Positions 25,421 through 37,844 are shown, counted from the stretch's first letter. The stretch is DNA of 64,000 nucleotides from Pardosa pseudoannulata (GCA_032207245.1 CM063502.1:138695173-138759172); one strand, 5' to 3'. Notes: a model not told the origin generated them from the letters alone. A program made the numbers and translations.

Positions 25421-25935
25421 AGATAAAGTTTATAGCTGAAGTTTTATCATTATTAAAGGAGAGCATTTACAAGCAAATTAAGTTATCATTTCACGAAACC
25501 AGAGAAGAAATTGTAGTTTATTTTTCCCTAAACATTTATTTTTTATTTACCCATCATGGCTTTAAAATCGACAGTATTTTTTAATCAGTAAATAAAATCT
25601 CGTAAGCAAAAATGTCAGATACTTTTTGTTTAAAAAATTTTGTTTAAAATATTTGTTGCGCAAAATGTATCACCAAATGTATCATCTTAAGTCTTTAGTT
25701 TAACACTTCTGAAAATCCTACCTTATTATGCTTAAATTTGTCCTCATGTTATAGCTCCAAACATTAGAATCTTGTAATTATCTTGATAAACGGTATTAAA
25801 CCCTAGCCAGAAAATACCTGTTCAGTGTATGAAGCTGAATGTATTTAAAATTACAAATATATATCAATTTTGGGAGTAATTCTACCTTCTAAAATTAATT
25901 AATTATTCATGTGCATTTTTAAAATAATGGTCAAT
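25421..25935. other. AT-rich DNA, nothing recognised
   Basis: The frame running to 25584 has no ATG start and no recognised domain. Confidence 0.5.
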
Positions 25936-25937
25936 AG

Positions 25938-26355
<418 letters not shown>

Positions 26356-26639
26356 TAAAGCTTATTTTATTATTTCTCAAGCAATCAGAATTTTAGATTA
26401 TGTAAATAAGAAAATAAGAATATACTTAGAATATATTTTTAGAAATGCAATGTTTACAATTTGTAACATTTTATCTATTTCATACAAGAATACCAGTTTT
26501 TCCTCTCTGCTGTTTTCCTTATACATATTTAAGACCAGTCTATGATATCTTTTGGTAGGCAAAACGATCAAATCAATTTAGATGCCTACTGCATCGATAG
26601 ATAACAGAGATGCATATTTTAATAATCAAATTATTCTTC
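26356..26639. other. AT-rich DNA, nothing recognised
   Basis: No features beyond base composition. Confidence 0.5.
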
Positions 26640-27012
26640 CTTCCACAAGGTAAGATGGCTGCTTAAATCCCACATCTGAAAATAAATAGCCCGTGTTTTC
26701 GTCTCTATTCGCAGAACCTCCATCCTTTGGAAGGATATTAAAAAATTACACTCTTGTCTAGCTAACGAGATATTTAATTACACTTGTCATGCGAACAAAA
26801 CAAGCAAAAGAACGTGAAGATCGATAACGACATCAAATCCCCTTTCCACTCTGAATCTGTGACTTGATGGTTTCCGTTTGCAAATCGGTGTAAGATTGTT
26901 ATCTCATTTGGGACTAATACAAAATCAGCGTTCCACTCGAACGGATGACAGTTGTTAATCTGTCCGTTAACTGAATTATCCTGAGTGACAACCGGAAACC
27001 GCGGATCCCGAA
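26640..27012. promoter_or_regulatory. Candidate cis-regulatory block
   Basis: A third non-repetitive, GC-raised block, ending where the adjacent satellite begins. It contains AACGAGATATTTAATTACAC (homeodomain-like TAATTA), TGACAGTTGTTAATCTGTC (a 19-bp imperfect inverted repeat with TGACAG half-sites) and ACCGGAAACCGCGGATCC (ETS-like CCGGAA; CCGCGG). No coding frame recognised. Confidence 0.33.
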
Positions 27013-27014
27013 AG

Positions 27015-28680
27015 TTATTTGGACAAGATACGACCTTCTAGCGTCAGATGCAATTTATGAAGATTGGTCTCTAGAATTTAAATATGTTTTTTTTCGTACT
27101 TATTTACCTTACATTCTTCGGGGTATTTCATAGATTATTATTAAATTAATTTTAATGCATTAAATATGTTACATATTTCTCCAAAAGTGATATGGATAAG
27201 ATACGACCTTATAACGCTATTTACCTTATGTTCGAGTATAACATAGATATAATATTTATATAATTAATTTTTATACATGAAAGAGGTTATATATTTTTCT
27301 AAAAGTGATTTGCATAATGTTCGATCTTATAACGCCAGATGCAATTTATGAAGATTGGTCTCTAGAATTTAAATATGTTTTTTTCGTACTTATTTACCTT
27401 ACATTCTTCGGGGTATTCCATAGATTATTATTAAATTAATTTTAATTCATTAAATATGTTACATATTTCTCCAAAAGTAATATGGATAAGATACGACCTT
27501 ATAACGCTATTTACCTTATGTTCGAGTATAACATAGATATAATATTTATATAATTAATTTTTATACATGAAAGAGGTTATATATTTTTCTAAAAGTGATT
27601 TGCATAAGGTTCGATCTTATAACGCCAGATGCAATTTATGACGATTGGTCGCTAGAATTTAAATATGTTTTTTTCGTACTTATTTACCTTACATTCTTCG
27701 GGGTATTCCAGATATTATTATTAAATTAATTTTAATGCATTAAATATACTACATATTTCTTCGAAAGTGATATGGATCAGATACGACCTTATAACGCTAG
27801 ATGCGAATTATGAAAATCGGTTGGTAGAACTTAAATATTTTATTTTTCCCGTACAATTTAATTACCTCATGTTCGAGTATAACATAGATATAATATTTAT
27901 ATAATTTATTTTTATACATGAAAGAGGTTATATATTTTTCTAAAAGTGATTTGCATAAGGTTCGACCTTATAACGACAGATGCAATTTATGACGATTGGT
28001 CGTTAGAATTTATATGTTTTTATGTTACTTATATATTTCTTACACTCTTCGGGGTGTTCCATCGATTATTATTAAATTAATTTTAATGCATTAAATATAT
28101 TACTTATTTCTTCGAGAATGATATGGATAAGATACGACCTTATAACACTATTTACCTTATGTTCGAGTATAACATAGATATAATATTTATATAATTAATT
28201 TTTATGCATGAAAGAGATATATTTTTCTAAAGGTGATTTGCATAAGGTTCGACCTTATAACGCCAGATGCAATTTATTGCGATTGGTCGTTAGAATTTTA
28301 ATATGTTTTTTTCGAACTTATATATTTCTTACAGTCTTCGGGGTATTCCATAGATTACTATTAAATTAATTTAATGCATTAAATATGTTAAATATTTCTC
28401 CGAAAGTGATATGGATGAAATACAACATTATAATGCCATAAGCTGATTACGAAAATTCTTTGCTAGAATTGAAATCTTTTATTCTCTTCCAGTTTATTTA
28501 CCTCATGTTCTTCGGGTATTGCATCGATATAACATTTATGAAATTAATTTTTATACATGAAATAGGTTACATATTTTTCTAAAAGTGATTTGGATGTGGT
28601 ACGACCTTATAACGTCAGATGCAATTTATGAAAATTGGTCGCCAGAATTTGTCTTTTTTATTCTCGTAGAACTAATTCTC
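27015..28680. repeat. Dimeric higher-order satellite, about 290-350 bp, 5.5 dimers
   Basis: Two related monomers, each anchored on a GATACGACCTTATAACG-like word, alternate. Type 1 continues CAGATGCAATTTATGA..ATTGGTC and TTCTTCGGGGTATTCCA. Type 2 continues TATTTACCTTATGTTCGAG and GAAAGAGGTTATATA. Anchors lie at about 27022, 27197, 27318, 27488, 27608, 27778, 27957, 28128, 28247, 28420 and 28590. Dimer copies 1-3 are nearly identical, while the right end is more diverged. Confidence 0.92.
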
Positions 28681-29415
28681 TTTACACTTTGTGAGACATT
28701 CATGAATGTAATAATTAATGAGTTTATTTAAATGTATTAAATTTAATACTATAGATTAGTTATGAATGACACTGAAATAACTACTAATCTTGTATTTTGT
28801 ATATAGATATACGTAAGCTATGCTCCGACAAGTCATTATTAAATACACGGATAGCTCATAGAGATAAATAAAATGTCAACAACTATTTTCTATTTCTTCA
28901 GAAAGATAAGATATATATGATTGTTTGAGGGGCAAAATATTCATCTAATTGTTCTAAATAACCTATCCCCATAGATTTCTATTTCTATTTAAAAAAAATT
29001 CAATTTAGAAAAAAATAACTTTTTTGTAAATTTAATGTACAGTCATAAATTTCCCATAAATTAATATTTATTCTTTCAACAAAATAACACTAAAAAATGT
29101 TCAAAATATACTTTTAAGTAATAATAAGCAAAACAGAAGAAAGAAATTGAAATTAACATTAGAGCAACATTTTAAAAAATTAATGAAATCTTAAAATTTT
29201 TCTAAATGTAGTTTATTTAGTTATACTTCAATATATATGTATACAAAGATTCAAATTGAAAATTGAAAATGCATTTAAAGGTTAAAAAACGAATTACTAA
29301 AATAATTTAGATTAAAATATTTTTCATAATACATATTTCTAGATTTCCAGAAGTTTTAGCGTTTTAGTTCCTTAGAAAACTTTTTAAGCTGGTTCCACTG
29401 TATTATTTTTCTACG
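28681..29415. other. AT-rich DNA, nothing recognised
   Basis: No repeat unit, RNA gene or frame of interest. Confidence 0.55.
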
Positions 29416-30350
29416 ACTAGCATACATCCCGTCATATGACGGGATAAGTAAAATTTTTAATTTTCCAGAATTGTAAAGTACCCTATAACGCAGATAAAAA
29501 AAATGGTTTGTTTTTTGGCTGCGAATTATCTGGTACACGCTCAATAATTTGCTTATCTTCATACTCCTCTAAAGTCTCCCGATACTGTTAACACTTTGAC
29601 TGTCAAGCCAAAATTGCAAATGTTCACAACGGGGCCAAACTTTTTTTTTGTGTAATTTGTATTTTTTCAACATAAAACTATATATAAAAACAATATTTCA
29701 AAACAAACTCTCTCTATTTATATATATTCCCTTTTTTGTTGCATGTTCCAAATATTTAATTTTTCATAAAACTTAGCTCATAAAATCGTCACATATACCA
29801 ATTTGCGCAAACCACGTATACCTAACACATCGTAGGGAGCCCAACAATCAAACTCCAATACGATTTTCATGTAACTGATAACATTTTTGATAGCCATGGC
29901 CTGAAGTGTTAAAACACCATGGCTATCATATCGGATAGCCAGTGTCTCAACGGAAATATCACTGGATATCACATATGATAGCCATGGCAGTCAAAGTGTT
30001 AATGCAGTTTAGAATCACGTTGAATTCATTTAGAAAGATAATTCAAAATTTTCTTAGCTACGTCGAAATGATCGGTAAGTTATTCCCAAGGAATGAAACT
30101 ATTATTTTCACTACACCCTGGAGGTAGATAGAATTTGTTGTTAATACTGGTGATAAAATTTTCATTGCAACAAAAAATAATCTATGATTAAATTTAAAAT
30201 TATCACATATGCACCTAATCTATTATTTAAGCCAAATATATAAGAAAATTATTTACTTATTATCTAAGTACAGTGATAAAACGTATGACAATAATGCAGA
30301 CACAAATAATTTAAAATAAGAAATGATTAAATGAAATAGTTAAAGAAATG
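29416..30350 (+). repeat. Dispersed repeat family A, copy 2, split by a MITE
   Basis: It begins ACTAGCATACATCCCGTCAT and follows copy 1 word for word to about 29587. It is then interrupted by the piggyBac-type element at 29592-29998 and resumes at GCAGTTTAGAATC. The right end is lost near 30350, after GATTAAATGAAATAGTTAAAG. The start includes the perfect palindrome ATCCCGTCATATGACGGGAT. Confidence 0.82.
29592..29998. mobile_element. piggyBac-type MITE, 407 bp, TTAA target duplications
   Basis: Terminal inverted repeats CACTTTGACTGTCAAGCC (left) and CACTTTGACTGCCATGGC (right, minus strand) agree at 15 of 18 bases. TTAA flanks both ends (29588-29591 and 29999-30002), which is the piggyBac target duplication. 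The insertion interrupts family A copy 2, and copy 1 shows the uninterrupted site. Inside, GATAGCCATGG and CCATGGCTATC at about 29890-29928 form a subterminal hairpin related to the right end. No transposase frame, so it is non-autonomous. Confidence 0.9.
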
Positions 30351-30360
30351 ATCTTGGAAT

Positions 30361-30574
30361 TTTAGGTTTGCACGCTAAACCATCTCGTGCCTATATGGGC
30401 AGCCTATAATGTAAAGAAGCTGTTATCTAATATATCTGAAGAGATAATTAATTTGTTAAAACCAATTCAAAATGGCTAACATACATATTAGGAGTAGGAT
30501 ATGAACCCGCAGGTACCGTTTTGAAGTGGCGACCCTATATTTTCTCTCTGCATTTCTTCGGCGTTTCTCTAGAT
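30361..30574 (-). repeat. Possible tRNA-derived fragment
   Basis: On the minus strand GGTACCTGCGGGTTCATATCC (about 30490-30515) resembles a B-box with its context. No A-box or SINE body of the other families was recognised. Confidence 0.2.
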
Positions 30575-31445
30575 ACTAGCATATAGCCCGTTATATGACG
30601 GGATCAGTAAGATTTTTAATTTTTCAGAATTGTAAATTACCCTATGAGGCAGATAAAACAATGATTTTTTTTTCTGAGAATTATCTGGTACAAGCTCAAT
30701 AATTTGTTTATCTTTACTGACCATATGTCAGTTGCCAACTTTAATTTATTTGTCATATTACATGATAGGATGGACAGCAGAGGTTTTAATATTGGCAATG
30801 GTTATTTGGTGGTATATATGAATGATGTCCAAAATTTAGAGAATCAATTGCAAACCGTGTATAAAAAACAGACACACAAACGAACAAACTACTTAATTTT
30901 CAAAGATATATAACTTAAACGTTAGATATTTATTAGTCCGTGAAATAGACTCGTAGACTTTTATGAAAATAATTTGTTGGGAATGGTGGGGATAAAATTT
31001 TCATTGCAACAAAAAATAATAGATGATTAAATTTAAAAGTATCACATATGTACCTAATCTATTATTTAAGCCAAATATAAAAGAAAATTATTTACGTAAT
31101 ATCTAAGTCACAGTGATAAAATGTATGACGACGTATGCAGACGATATTTAAATAATTTAAAATAAGAAATGATTAAATAAGATTATTACATGAATGACGT
31201 CATAATGCTAGAAAAAAAATGTTATTTTTACCTATTTATTATGTGACAAATTGATAAATTTAATCACCTGCTGTTAACCGGGGAAAATATGAAATAATGG
31301 CATTAAATGCTAAAAAAGGGGAGAAGGGGGGATTTCGCACGTTGCTAACTCATCAAGAATCCAATATGGATGCCTCCAGGTCCAACAGCTTCATAAATTC
31401 GAGGACATACGGACTGATAACTTAGGATATTATTATATAGGGGAT
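30575..31445 (+). repeat. Dispersed repeat family A, copy 3
   Basis: It starts ACTAGCATATAGCCCGTTAT and ends TATTATTATATAGGGGAT, so both ends match copy 1. Bases about 30718-30858 differ from copies 1 and 2; there the copy carries a segment with an open frame (30704-30913) that may preserve more of the parent element. Confidence 0.82.
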
Positions 31446-31564
31446 TTCTTTAAAAGTAAATAGAAAAAGTCAATGAACAAACAAAACATTGAAGAATAAA
31501 TAAGGAAAACAGGAGAATTAGAAATTCGTTTGCGGATAAAACGACTGCTTTTTCTTTTCTTGTA

Positions 31565-31834
31565 TTAAAAAGCTACTCGACAATCTCTGAATGCTCGCGA
31601 CATATCTTTCAACGTATCGGGTGCTTCCATTGCAAGCGTTTGCATAGACTTCAAACGCAGTTTCAAAATTGTATCAGACCCTAACACATGTCGCTCTCGA
31701 AAAATGATAGCGACGTGACAGGTGAGCGGTAAGCGCTGTTGTTTCTGATCGGTGGGCGATGTATTATGCTGTGACAGAGAAACGGCGAACAAATTTTGAA
31801 GCCACAGTTTAATGTCGAAAAATCGAGCTATTTT
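31565..31834 (-). other. Open frame fragment of unknown origin, about 89 codons
   Basis: A frame open from about 31834 to a stop at 31565 uses CpG-containing codons unlike the surrounding AT-rich DNA. It has no ATG near its beginning. Residues include ARFFDIKLWLQNLF near the start and LKSMQTLAMEAPDTLKDMSR near the end. The first part loosely recalls retroelement gag-like sequence, but I cannot name a family. It could be a transposon remnant or a lone exon; function unknown. Confidence 0.3.
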
Positions 31835-32429
31835 TTATCTCATTCTTTTGCATACTGTTCGTGTGACAGATGAACTGGGTTGAACCCACATACTTTCTGT
31901 GTCTTTCTAGTTTCATAACGTATGGGGAAAATAGTTCCGACAAATCGAAGTACAAATTTATAAGCTTTTAAATATAATTAGACATAAATGCATCACGGTG
32001 TTACCACTAAATTTTTTCACATATTTTTCAACAGCGAATCAATTACTAAGAGTATCATATACACGCACATTATATCTATACAGTGATACCTCTCAATGGC
32101 GATATGCTTAGGATCAAGAATATAATGCTATAGATATATCGTTATCGGCAGGTTGATCATTTGCATATTTATTCCTTATATACATAGTGTACATATGATA
32201 TCTCGCATTGTATTTTGCGATCTAATTTAACTTCATTAAAATTATTTAAATTGTACAGAATTATTAACGCTCTTGCTGATTTTGCATTATGTAGATAGGG
32301 AGTTTCATAGGGCAAAACAAAATATCGTTGTAGTTAAGTTTATCGTCACAGACAGTATTGATATACATGAATGTAAATGCTTCCACTATGAAGCCTATAG
32401 GCTTTACTGTTTATAAATATGTACATATA
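31835..32429. other. AT-rich DNA with a possible pogo-type end
   Basis: TACAGTGATACCTCTCAATG at about 32079-32098 is in the style of pogo/Tc1 terminal repeats. No inverted partner was found, so the call is weak. Nothing else recognised. Confidence 0.3.
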
Positions 32430-32470
<41 letters not shown>

Positions 32471-32472
32471 TC

Positions 32473-32507
<35 letters not shown>
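32430..32507. repeat. (AT)n(GT)n microsatellite
   Basis: About 60 bp of AT with ATGTATAT interruptions, then a short (GT)n. Confidence 0.93.
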
Positions 32508-33229
32508 CAAATGTATTACGGAGGCATATATTCGAATCCCTATGATTGCACATCTCATAATTTCATGAAATTTTTGTTTATCTTAAAATGTTTAACTAAA
32601 TACAGTTAAATGTATTTAGTTTTCACTGCTTTTATAGATTAAAAAAATTAATAATTAATAAATAGTTCTTTATTAAGAGTAGCATGAAAACTAACTTAAA
32701 ATATTTCGTTTGTAAATTATTTTTCATTTATATTTATTACCACGAAGGATTTCTGTATAGTATTATACAACGTGCTACGAACAACAAGGTAAATTTTTTG
32801 GAATGTTAGGAAACTATAATGCGTTATGCAATTAGCATTTTCCTTACAACCAAACAGGATACAACATAAAAAGTATAATTAAGTATAAAGAGTTTCTGCC
32901 AAACAACAATTGTACCCAACTACAGCTACTAGAAGTGAGAAATATAACAGTAAAAGCGTTAAAATAATGACCAAAAGAGTAAGTACACAACTAGCACTCG
33001 CTTAATAATTAGTACTTTTATGTAGGGCATCGTTTACAACATGGTCCCTCAACTGTATCAAAATATCATCGGAGCGAAAAAATAAATTTCCGCCTAATTT
33101 ACATGTGAAACGGATAACTATAGATATCCGTTTAGATTCACACACCCAGATGATAGACTAAATATGTAAATATGAAAAGCCGCATTTAATTCATTTTTTT
33201 TTATCTGGGTCTGTGTTTGCTTGTTAAAT
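32508..33229. other. AT-rich DNA, nothing recognised
   Basis: No repeat or gene recognised. Confidence 0.5.
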
Positions 33230-33955
33230 TTTATGCGGGATAGAACAAGTTATTTATACACAGTGAAAAAGAGAGATTTCGTCACTTTTAGATATGTAAA
33301 TTAGCTATTCTATTTTTGTTCTTTTTACGTTCCAGTCGATAGAAGTTGGCTGTAGATCACATGAGTAATTGGCTGAAGGAATTAATGAAAAAGGGGAGTG
33401 AATGCTCATTTTTGGCTCAATCGAAAACTCCCACAGTACTGTCCCCGGTATTTCTAAATAGGAAATATGTAATGAGCAAGAGTTATTCATATACATCAAT
33501 AGTCTTCAATTTTTGTGGACTCATGAAACCCTTAAACTGTAAATAATTATTAAATAACTCCTTACTGTCATAGGAGAATGCATTTTAAAAATAATATCTT
33601 TTCGGGATAAAACAAAGTATTTATATACAGTGGAGAGATATCGTCACTTTTAAACATGTAAATTACCTATTTTATTTCTGCTCTTTTGTTTGTTCCAGTC
33701 GATAGCATACTGAAGTTGGCTGTAAATCATATAAGAAACTGACTGAAGAAGTTGAATACATGGGCATTTTGGGCTAAACCAAAAATTCCCACAGTACTGG
33801 TGTCTATATTTCTAAATGGGATCTATGTAATTAGTAAAATTTTGTATGTACTTTAGGAATCTTCAAATTTTGATGCCTTATTAGAACTATGAAATTTTTT
33901 GGGGAACTCCATTCCACCATTAGATAAATGTATTTTAAAATTATCTTTAAAGTAG
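33230..33955. repeat. Two-copy tandem duplication, about 360-bp unit
   Basis: Shared words in the same order at 33230-33600 and 33605-33955: TCGTCACTTTTA, GTTCCAGTCGATAG, GAAGTTGGCTGTA, CCCACAGTACTG, TTTCTAAAT and TCTTCAA. Each copy ends with a segment resembling the 5' end of the hAT remnants that follow. The duplication therefore includes a transposon terminus. Confidence 0.75.
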
Positions 33956-34964
33956 ATCAATATGTTACAGGTACATTACTTAAAGATAATTAAAGAAATA
34001 TATTGTATATCTCATTAACATTTTGAACATTAAATTAGTGTAATTTTCTCATTAAGAGCACTAATTCGTTCTCCATGTGTTACCTATGCTTGCATAATAT
34101 TTTGCGACTCGGAAAAGCTTGCATTTTTTAAACAAACTGTCGAAGTCTAACTCTATTGATTTTATTTTCAGTCGTATTTCATATTCCGCATTAAATTTGT
34201 TTCTATATTATTTATTACGACGAACATCAAGAGAGAATTTTCAAATAAAAATACTGTTCGAATTTCCATTGAATGTTTATAATCGTGGGAAAAACTTTTG
34301 GGTATTCTACATGAATATGGAACCAAAAAATTTAGGAGATGCTCTTGCTTGACAAATTAATACCTGAGTGATTTGTACGAAATATTTATTGATGAAATTT
34401 TGAATCTAAAGTTCTTTAACCGCACAGAGTAAAACAAATATGACATGTAAACAATTTTAAGTATTACAGCCTGTCTTAATAGTGATAAGTTGTCATTTTA
34501 AACATCACAGGATGTCATTTATAAAGAAAGAAAAACTTCGTGATTAGAGATTTATTTGGTATCGCATGCAAGCATAGAACAGTAAGTGAAGCTTTATAAA
34601 AGATAAAGATATTTAACACGATTTCATCGACGCATCTGCCGAAAAAGTAAATATATGTATGAGACACGAAAAATCAGGAAACATCGACCAAAAGACAAAA
34701 TTATAAATCACAGCAGATACTTAAAAATGTTGAAGAGTGTTTATGAGATTGTCATTTACCACCGTTATAAAAAGATACTAGTTCTGAGAAAACAAAAACT
34801 CTACAAATTATATTTTTGCTGTAGAAAAAGAGACGCTAGGCATTAATGAGTAAATTTGACAACTAGCCTACTAATTTGTTTAGTAATTTTTTGACTAGTG
34901 GAACCTCCAGAAATGAATCGTGGCATTCCAGGGTTCACCAGGGCACACAATTTGAAGACCACTA
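33855..34964 (+). mobile_element. hAT-type remnant A, about 1.1 kb, non-autonomous
   Basis: The right end read on the minus strand is TAGTGGTCTTCAAATTGTGT, in the CAGTGGTTCTCAA style of hAT termini. The left end near 33857 reads AGGAATCTTCAAATTTTGAT. Internal sequence matches element B at 35943-36545 in inverted orientation, including GGGGAACTCCATTCC and ACAAACTGTCGAAGTC. The 77-codon frame at 34119-34352 is a shared repeat segment, not a recognised transposase. Confidence 0.6.
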
Positions 34965-35326
34965 ATATTTGTTAATCTTTAAGCAAGTATTTACAGGACA
35001 ATTCAAAAGAAGTATAAAATGTACAACTGAATAATTAGACAGTGATGATAAAAATATGCATTCTGCCCCCATTGAATGGAAAATAAATCGAATTTTTTGT
35101 GACTTACGCAAAAAATGTTTTGACGAGTTCTTTCTTTACCTCTAAATGGCGTAACCAGTTTTCTGCCATCGGATTATGCAATGTAGTAGAGAATTAAAAA
35201 CATTATATACATAATGTATTGGTGATTTAAGCTTATATGCCGAGAAATACTATCCTACGTGTGGAATGCCCTTTTAGTTAAGCTGTTTATCATCAAGAGT
35301 GTAAAAAGTGAGGCATTCTGCGCGAG
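34965..35326. other. AT-rich DNA, nothing recognised
   Basis: No feature seen between the hAT remnant and the SINE fragment. Confidence 0.5.
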
Positions 35327-35400
35327 GTTTGGTTTGGTTTGGTTTGGAGCTCTACCGTCTACTTTTTGCACACGAGGGCTAATGAGACCGGGACCTACTA
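35327..35400 (-). repeat. SINE 3' fragment with CCAAA tail
   Basis: Read on the minus strand: GGTCCCGGTCTCATTAGCC, then GCAAAAAGTAGACGGTAGAG, then four CCAAA repeats. It is 5' truncated. Confidence 0.85.
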
Positions 35401-35942
35401 CATGCTCGAGGTACTAAAGAACCTTAGGCGTACTCTGAATTAACCAAAATTACTGAAAATTAAAAGTTACAGTTTTTGGGGTGTCACATATAAGAAGTTC
35501 ACTTATCTCAGAAACTTGCGTTTGCCATACCAAAAGAAATGTTATGTACTGCACTGCGCTGTAAACGGTGTGATACTCCGTCTGGAAACTGTGTTGCTGG
35601 ATGATGAAAGCACAGAAACATTGAACACTCGTAAGATATTTGATAAGAAATATTCAGCTTGTAATTTATCTATGAGTCGAATAAAGAATCTTAGCACTCG
35701 GTCGCATACAGAAAATATAGCATATTTTTTTCCTAATATAAAAAAGGCACAAACCGCACATTTATTTTTATTTGTTGACGAATTATTTAACCTTGGTGTT
35801 CTTAATTTCGTTTCGAATTACAAATGTTTTCTTTAATGTTTTATTTAAAATTTGTTTAACTTTTGGATTACCGGGTATTTTTTGTGATTTTACAAATGTA
35901 TGCTTAGGAAATTGAAGCACCATTTAAGAGAGGGTACAGAGG
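35401..35942. other. AT-rich DNA with one unassigned frame
   Basis: The 106-codon plus-strand frame at 35516-35836 has somewhat richer codon use at its start but no recognised domain and no ATG start that I can defend. Confidence 0.35.
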
Positions 35943-36545
35943 CAGTAGTCCTCAAGCTGTGTACATCTTTGAAAGCTCTGGAGTCAAAATAAAAGCTTGA
36001 AAAAATTATAAAACACTCATATTATTTGAATATGATTTATTAACCAAAAAATATTAATAGCTAAAGGGCAAGCCCCAAGTTTTGAGTTACAGGTTCAAAA
36101 TATTCGAAAATTTCTCCTACAACTATAAACATTTAAATTCCGAATTGGAACAATATATTTAAGCGGAAAGTTTTTCTCAACGTATGAGCAACAAAAATAA
36201 TATAAATTAATTGCAGAATATGAAATGTTATTAAAGATTAGATCAACAGAGCTAGGCTTCGACAGTTTATGTAAAAATATACACAATTCAGCCATTAAAG
36301 ATAATGTAATGGTGAGATCATACCTGTATCCCGATTCAAGATTATTATTAAGTAAATAACATTTAATTTATGTAAAAAAATTGTAATAAAAAATACAGTA
36401 TTTTACTTAAACTGTCACTACATAAAGTACTTAGATTGATAAACCTTAAATATTATTTTAGGATACATTTTTTTATCAGGATGGAATTCCCCAATAAAAC
36501 ATATTTGTAAAGGTTCCGTGAGTCAATAAGGTTTGAAAAGCTTTG
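35943..36545 (-). mobile_element. hAT-type remnant B, about 0.6 kb
   Basis: The left end CAGTAGTCCTCAAGCTGTGT and the right end (minus strand) CAAAGCTTTTCAAACCTTAT are imperfect versions of a CAGTGGTTCTCAAA terminus. The interior is an inverted relative of element A; translated segments share LSK..S(I/V)D(F/L)IF..ISYSA(L/I)NL. No clear 8-bp target duplication was found. Confidence 0.65.
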
Positions 36546-37844
36546 CTTTATGGCATAAGGATTTATTGCTATTTAGATTTCCTAGAAATGTCATTTGAAA
36601 TGCATTGCACACTCTCTTTGTGCAGTCATAAAATACTCTTGTTCCCTGTACTTACATAAGCACGTCATGTATTCTTTTAAATATGTATGTACGCAGTTTA
36701 TATAATTACTATTAAGCACATCAAAAGATAAAAACAAATCATACCAACCGGTAATTAAAGGATATATTTTATACAATGCTAGAACTTCAAAGAGTAGTTG
36801 GTAAAGAAATCAGACCTCAAAATGTACGAATATTGTTAGCTGAATTGAAAAGTCATTCGATTAATATATATTCTTTAACGTTTGGATAAATACCTAAATT
36901 GGCATGTACGAAAGAAGAAACACATTTGTCTTAATTATAAGATGAATCTTTTTCTAATTTAATAAAAAGAATCATAAACAGATAATGGTAAAGAGTACAT
37001 TAGTCACACAACATTAAATTTAATGACTGAATCTGATTGTTTCACGTAATGAGTTTTGTTACTTGAGTTTTACCATGAAAATTCATGATCGAATTCGATG
37101 AATAAACATTAACGGAAATAGCTCTTTAGAGTTCTCTGTTTTTGATGGATGAGATGAAATATTAAATTTTGGGGAATGATTTGTTGTACACCATTCCTAC
37201 TAAAAACTGCTTGCCTAAATGGGTAGCACTTAATATATTTTTTTATATTTATTTAGTCTTTCTGACTGGTAATAAAAAAATTCGGATGTCATACCAAACA
37301 TTATAGAATCTAATAAACGTATTATATATTTTGTAGTATTTAGAATGAGGTAAAATATAGGATCGGACTTTACACGTAGTCATATTTATTTTCCATGAAG
37401 AGTATGAAAAGTCAGTTCGAAGGTAATTAGTATCTGTTACTATTCAAAAAATGAATTTATAAATTAAGAGTGTAAATTTATAAATAGATTTATTTTATTA
37501 TTCATCAAAGATGCAAAATTTAGCCACATCAATGAAGATAAAAAGAATTTTTTTACGAATCCCTTTTATTTTTTAAAATATTTGTGTACATTTAAAGCCA
37601 GGAAAAGAAAAGTAACAATATTAATCACTTTATGATTAGATTGTAATTTTATCTGTGAAAGCAATCTTACATTTAAACTATAAGTTCTGTGCATTTACAA
37701 AATGTTTTCAAAATGCTAATGTATTTGAAGTAGCTTGAATAAGTACAACCCGTGCAATGCTACTTAAGTAAGCAAATACTTATAAATTAATTGCAAGAAA
37801 AGTCAAATTTGTTGTCGCTACTTCGCTGAGTGCTAAACTCAGCT
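36546..37844. other. AT-rich DNA, nothing recognised
   Basis: No repeat, RNA gene or coding exon recognised. Confidence 0.55.

Noticed and set aside
34119..34352. A conserved protein, because a similar frame occurs at 36095-36295
   Set aside because: Similarity extends beyond the frame into non-coding sequence and the transposon ends, so both are copies of a hAT remnant.
35327..35346. Telomere-type repeat (GGTTT)n
   Set aside because: It is the reverse complement of the SINE CCAAA tail; arthropod telomeric repeat is TTAGG, and only four units occur.
35943..36545. 8-bp target duplication for hAT remnant B
   Set aside because: The eight bases outside each end (TACAGAGG and CTTTATGG) do not match.
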